52,622 nt of DNA. Source: Vulcanimicrobiota bacterium. Its GTDB lineage: Bacteria; Vulcanimicrobiota; Vulcanimicrobiia; Vulcanimicrobiales; Vulcanimicrobiaceae. The notes below the pieces were generated by a model. The model ran no database searches. It worked only from the letters and a program-made list of their open reading frames with translations, and was not told the DNA's origin. Below, in pieces: positions 49,859 to 52,622 of the stretch. The position numbers and the translations under genes are program-made. Each line of letters opens with the position of its first letter. Positions within the stretch are counted from its first letter, which is position 1. The stretch lies in assembly GCA_003136655.1 (NCBI GenBank), contig PLFC01000107.1, forward strand, positions 21,776 to 74,397. Reading direction: 5' to 3'.

Positions 49859-50860
49859 ATCGCGTTTGGTTCCTACGGCGCCCGCATTGCGGGCGTCGGC
49901 CATTACGTGCCCGAGCGCGTGATGTCGAACGCCGACTTCGAAAAGATCCTCAACACCTCCGACGAGTGGATCGTCACCCGCACGGGCATGAAGGAGCGGC
50001 GCTATGCGCCGCCCGAGATGGCCTCGAGCGATCTCGCCACGCGCGCGGCGCGGCACGCCCTCGAACGGGCGGGCCTCGAGCCGGCCGACATCGATTGCTT
50101 CATCGTCGCCACCGTCACGCCCGACTATCATTTTCCGGCGACGGCTTGCATCGTCGCCTCCAATCTCGGCGTGGTGGGCAAGGCCGCCTTCGACATCGAG
50201 ATCGCCTGCAGCGGCTTCATCTATGAATTGCCGATGGCCGCGAGCTTCGTGCGTGCCGGCGTCTTCCGGCGCGTGATGATCATCGGCGTCGAAACGCTTT
50301 CGCGTATCCTCAACATGGAGGATCGCTCGACGGCCATTCTCTTCGGCGACGGCGCGGGCGCGGCGATCGTCGAGCGCGTCGAGGCGAGCCGCGACGGCTT
50401 TCTCTCATCGGAACTCGGCGCCGACGGCAACGCGCCCGAGATGCTCTATTTGCCCGCGGGCGGCTCGCGGGAACCTCTGACGCAAACCGGCATTGCCGAC
50501 AAACGCGATAAGGTTCACATGGCCGGTCGCGAAGTCTTCAAGTACGCGGTGACCAAGATGGTCGAGACGTCGCTGCAGGTGCTCGAGCGCGCGCACCTCA
50601 CGACCGACGACGTCACCTGGATGATCCCGCATCAGGCCAACCTGCGCATCATGGAAGCGGCGGCGAAACGGCTGAACATCCCCCGCGAGCGCATCGTGGT
50701 CAACATCGAGAAATACGGCAACACGTCGTCGGCGTCGATTCCGATCGCGCTCTCGGAAACGATCGAAGCGGGCGTACTGCGCAAGGGCGACATCATTTTG
50801 TTTACGGGCTTCGGCGGCGGCCTCTCGTGGGGTTCGGTCGCCTGGCGATGGGACGCATAG
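49859..50860 (+). CDS. fabH: 3-oxoacyl-ACP synthase III (KAS III), start uncertain
   Basis: Full-length FabH: ARIAGVGHYVPERVMSNADFEK at the start, DEWIVTRTGMKERRYA, catalytic Cys in AFDIEIACSGFIYELPMAA (about residue 128 from 49859), His in VTWMIPHQANLRIMEAA and Asn in ERIVVNIEKYGNTSSASIPIAL. It condenses acetyl-CoA with malonyl-ACP to begin fatty-acid synthesis. The first GTG (49907) falls inside the conserved N-terminal strand. The frame upstream is open only back to TGA 49808 and has no ATG, GTG or TTG. ATC 49859 is my tentative start; ATC 49832 and ATT 49886 remain possible. Confidence 0.9.
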   Translation: MAFGSYGARIAGVGHYVPERVMSNADFEKILNTSDEWIVTRTGMKERRYAPPEMASSDLATRAARHALERAGLEPADIDCFIVATVTPDYHFPATACIVASNLGVVGKAAFDIEIACSGFIYELPMAASFVRAGVFRRVMIIGVETLSRILNMEDRSTAILFGDGAGAAIVERVEASRDGFLSSELGADGNAPEMLYLPAGGSREPLTQTGIADKRDKVHMAGREVFKYAVTKMVETSLQVLERAHLTTDDVTWMIPHQANLRIMEAAAKRLNIPRERIVVNIEKYGNTSSASIPIALSETIEAGVLRKGDIILFTGFGGGLSWGSVAWRWDA

Positions 50861-50870
50861 GAGAGGTTTC

Positions 50871-51818
50871 GTGCGGTACGGGGTCGTCTTTCCGGGTCAG
50901 GGTTCGCAAGCGGTGGGCATGGGCGGTGCGCTCGCGCAAACGTTTAGCGACGTGCGCGATCTCTTCGCGCGCGCCGAGCGCGTGCTCGGCTACGACTTGC
51001 TCGCGATCGTGCGCGACGGGCCGGACGATACGCTGCGCGAGACGCGCTACAGCCAGCCCGCGATCTACGTCGTCAATTATGCGCTGGCCGTCGCGGCCGG
51101 CCCCGCGCTCGAGGTGGTCGCAAGTGCCGGCCATTCGTTCGCCGAATTCTGCAGTCTCACGCTTGCGGGTGCCCTCGACTTCGACGAAGCGCTGGGCCTC
51201 GTGGCGCAGCGTGGTTTAGCGATGCAAGACGCGGCCAATCTCGCGCCCGGCGCGATGTCGGCCGTGCTCGGCCTCGACGAGCAGCCGCTGCGCGACGCGT
51301 GCGCGCAGGCGCGCGCCGAGACGTCGGGCGTGGTGCAATTGGCCAACTTCAATGCGCCCGGGCAGATCGTCATCAGCGGCGACCGCGATGCCGTGGCGCT
51401 TGCGGGCGATCTCGCGCTCGCGGCGGGCGCGAAGCGCGTCGTGCCGCTCAACGTGTCGGGTGCGTGGCACAGCGACCTGATGGCGCCCGCACGCGAACGG
51501 TTCGCACCCTTCGTCGCGAGGGCGCAGATCAGGTTGCCCCGGTTCACCGTCGTTTCCAACGTCGACGCGAAGCCCTACACGTCGGTCGAAACCATTCGCG
51601 AGAATCTGGTTCGTTCGGTCACGGGCGAAGTGCTCTGGCACGATGCGGCGCTGCGGCTGGTTGCCGAGAATCTCGACGCAATCGTCGAGTTCGGCGGATC
51701 TGCGGTTCTGGCGCCGATGATGAAGCGCGTGCCCGGGGCGCCGCCCGCCAAGTTCGTGGGCGACGAGGCCGGCATCGAAAAGCTGCGCGCATCGCTTTCG
51801 GCGGGGGCGCCCGCCTGA
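50871..51818 (+). CDS. fabD: malonyl-CoA:ACP transacylase
   Basis: 315 residues from GTG 50871 (AGGAGAGG upstream). The VVFPGQGSQAVGMGG motif opens the protein, the catalytic Ser is in VVASAGHSFAEFCSLTLAGAL (GHS at about residue 87), LNVSGAWHSDLMAPA carries the active-site His (GAWHS), and VEFGGSAVLAPMMKR is the C-terminal family motif. It loads malonyl groups onto acyl carrier protein. Its TGA overlaps the inferred CTG of fabG. Confidence 0.93.
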   Translation: MRYGVVFPGQGSQAVGMGGALAQTFSDVRDLFARAERVLGYDLLAIVRDGPDDTLRETRYSQPAIYVVNYALAVAAGPALEVVASAGHSFAEFCSLTLAGALDFDEALGLVAQRGLAMQDAANLAPGAMSAVLGLDEQPLRDACAQARAETSGVVQLANFNAPGQIVISGDRDAVALAGDLALAAGAKRVVPLNVSGAWHSDLMAPARERFAPFVARAQIRLPRFTVVSNVDAKPYTSVETIRENLVRSVTGEVLWHDAALRLVAENLDAIVEFGGSAVLAPMMKRVPGAPPAKFVGDEAGIEKLRASLSAGAPA

Positions 51819-52558
51819 GCGCCGGGCAGGTCGCGATCGTGACCGGCGCGAGCCGGGGCATCGGACGCGCCATCGCCGTCGACCTGGCGCGGGCCGGCGC
51901 GGACGTCGCGCTGGTGGGCCGGGACACGGAGGCGCTGGCCGAGTCGGCCGCAGCCGTCCGCGCGGCCCGCCCGGAGGCTCGCACCCTGGAGATCGCAGCC
52001 GACGTGACCGACGCCGCCGCCGTCGAGGCGGCCGTCGCCCGGACGATCGCGGAGCTCGGCCGGGTCGACATCGCGGTGGCCAATGCCGGGCAGAGCCTCG
52101 ACAACCTGCTCGTGCGCCTCAAACCGGCCGACCTCGAGCAGGTGCTGGCGGTCAACCTCAAGTCGGCGTTCTACCTCTGCGGCGCGGTGGCCAAGCCCAT
52201 GATGCGCCAGCGCTCGGGCGCGATCGTGCTCGTTTCCTCGATCGTGGGCCTCACCGGCAACGCCGGGCAGGCCGGCTATGCGGCCGCCAAGGCAGGCCTC
52301 TTGGGCCTGGCCAAGTCCGTAGCGAAGGAATTGGGGTCGCGGAACGTAAGAGTCAATGCCGTCGCGCCCGGTCTCATCGAAACGGCGATGACGGAATCGC
52401 TGCCGGATCAGGCCCGAGCACACTTCCTCGCAACGATCCCCCTCGGCCGATCGGGAACGCCGGAAGACGTCAGTGGGGTCGTTACGTTCCTCTGCTCCGA
52501 TGCCGCCCGCTACGTGACCGGTCAAACGATCGTCGTCGACGGCGGCTTTTTCATGTAA
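51815..52558 (+). CDS. fabG: 3-oxoacyl-ACP reductase, probable CTG start
   Basis: 247 residues if translation starts at CTG 51815, the normal FabG length. The NADPH motif is VAIVTGASRGIGRAIAVDLA, NAG motif AVANAGQSLDNLL, and catalytic Ser-Tyr-Lys in LVSSIVGLTGNAGQAGYAAAKAG. The C-terminal GRSGTPEDVSGVVTFLCSD and YVTGQTIVVDGGFFM are standard. There is no ATG, GTG or TTG at the needed place: the first GTG in frame (in VAIVTGA) would remove the first beta strand. CTG 51815 overlaps fabD's TGA by four bases (CTGA), the same geometry as the ATGA/GTGA junctions elsewhere in this window. Confidence 0.92.
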   Translation: MSAGQVAIVTGASRGIGRAIAVDLARAGADVALVGRDTEALAESAAAVRAARPEARTLEIAADVTDAAAVEAAVARTIAELGRVDIAVANAGQSLDNLLVRLKPADLEQVLAVNLKSAFYLCGAVAKPMMRQRSGAIVLVSSIVGLTGNAGQAGYAAAKAGLLGLAKSVAKELGSRNVRVNAVAPGLIETAMTESLPDQARAHFLATIPLGRSGTPEDVSGVVTFLCSDAARYVTGQTIVVDGGFFM

Positions 52559-52590
52559 ATCGGCGCTCGGCGCCCCTAGGACAGGAGACC

Positions 52591-52622
52591 ATGGCGGATA
52601 CTCAGACCACCTTCGATAAGGT
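52591..52622 (+). CDS. acpP: acyl carrier protein, N-terminus only (cut by window edge)
   Basis: Only the first ten codons are inside the window: ATG 52591, preceded by AGGAG, reading MADTQTTFDK. Position directly after fabG in a yceD-rpmF-fabH-fabD-fabG run makes acyl carrier protein the expected gene, but so few residues cannot prove it. Confidence 0.7.
   Translation, partial: MADTQTTFDK

Overview
This is a 52.6 kb window of a GC-rich bacterial chromosome (three tRNA genes, RNase P RNA, the yceD-rpmF-fab operon). A GloVer-type tandem-repeat lipoprotein, many secreted Kelch/BNR-type proteins and several DUF families suggest a Candidatus Eremiobacterota (WPS-2)-like or related poorly cultured lineage. 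That placement is inference, not proven by any marker here.

Layout. 1-7.6 kb: an amino-acid permease cut by the left edge, whose C-terminus runs into what looks like the start of a glycoside-hydrolase-like domain; an esterase; a secreted protein; a cystathionine beta-synthase/gamma-lyase pair (reverse transsulfuration); DUF5069; a carboxypeptidase-regulatory-like lipoprotein; glycerate kinase. 7.6-12 kb: GloVer lipoprotein, yvcK and rapZ (without whiA), DUF2203, then a non-coding block of about 440 bp holding three direct copies and one inverted copy of a long palindromic repeat. 12-16.1 kb: a DUF1858-like protein, rnpB, a polysaccharide deacetylase and an FAD oxidoreductase as a coupled pair, tRNA-Ala(GGC), and a LuxR-type response regulator.

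16.4-33 kb is an exopolysaccharide locus. It has a secreted protein of unknown function, two GT4 glycosyltransferases, a Wza-like export protein, a Wzc-like co-polymerase/tyrosine kinase, a LuxR-type regulator and a stand-alone receiver, an O-antigen-ligase/polymerase-like membrane protein, a protein with two GT2 domains in tandem, and a GT-C membrane transferase. Converging on these are a flippase and a polyprenyl-phosphate sugar-1-phosphate transferase, followed by a divergent GT2. Together these cover priming, assembly, flipping, polymerisation, chain-length control and export. 33-45.9 kb carries mainly secreted or surface proteins: a clan GH-A-like lipoprotein, a BNR/sialidase-like protein, another GT-C protein, a beta-lactamase-fold protein lacking its SxxK motif, a Kelch-type protein and an S9 peptidase. 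It also holds a ketopantoate-reductase-like gene and tRNA-Ala(TGC).

46-49 kb: sugar-porter MFS transporter, tRNA-Ile(GAT), then a compact three-gene unit (lytic transglycosylase plus two small helical proteins with related C-termini). 49.1-52.6 kb: a strong sigma70-type promoter followed by yceD-rpmF-fabH-fabD-fabG-acpP.

The points most worth following are the long palindromic repeat array, several well-recognised genes with no ATG/GTG/TTG start where homology demands one (fabG, glxK, fabH and a GT-C gene), the permease-hydrolase fusion, the lytic transglycosylase unit, and the family of degenerate receiver domains in and beside the exopolysaccharide locus.
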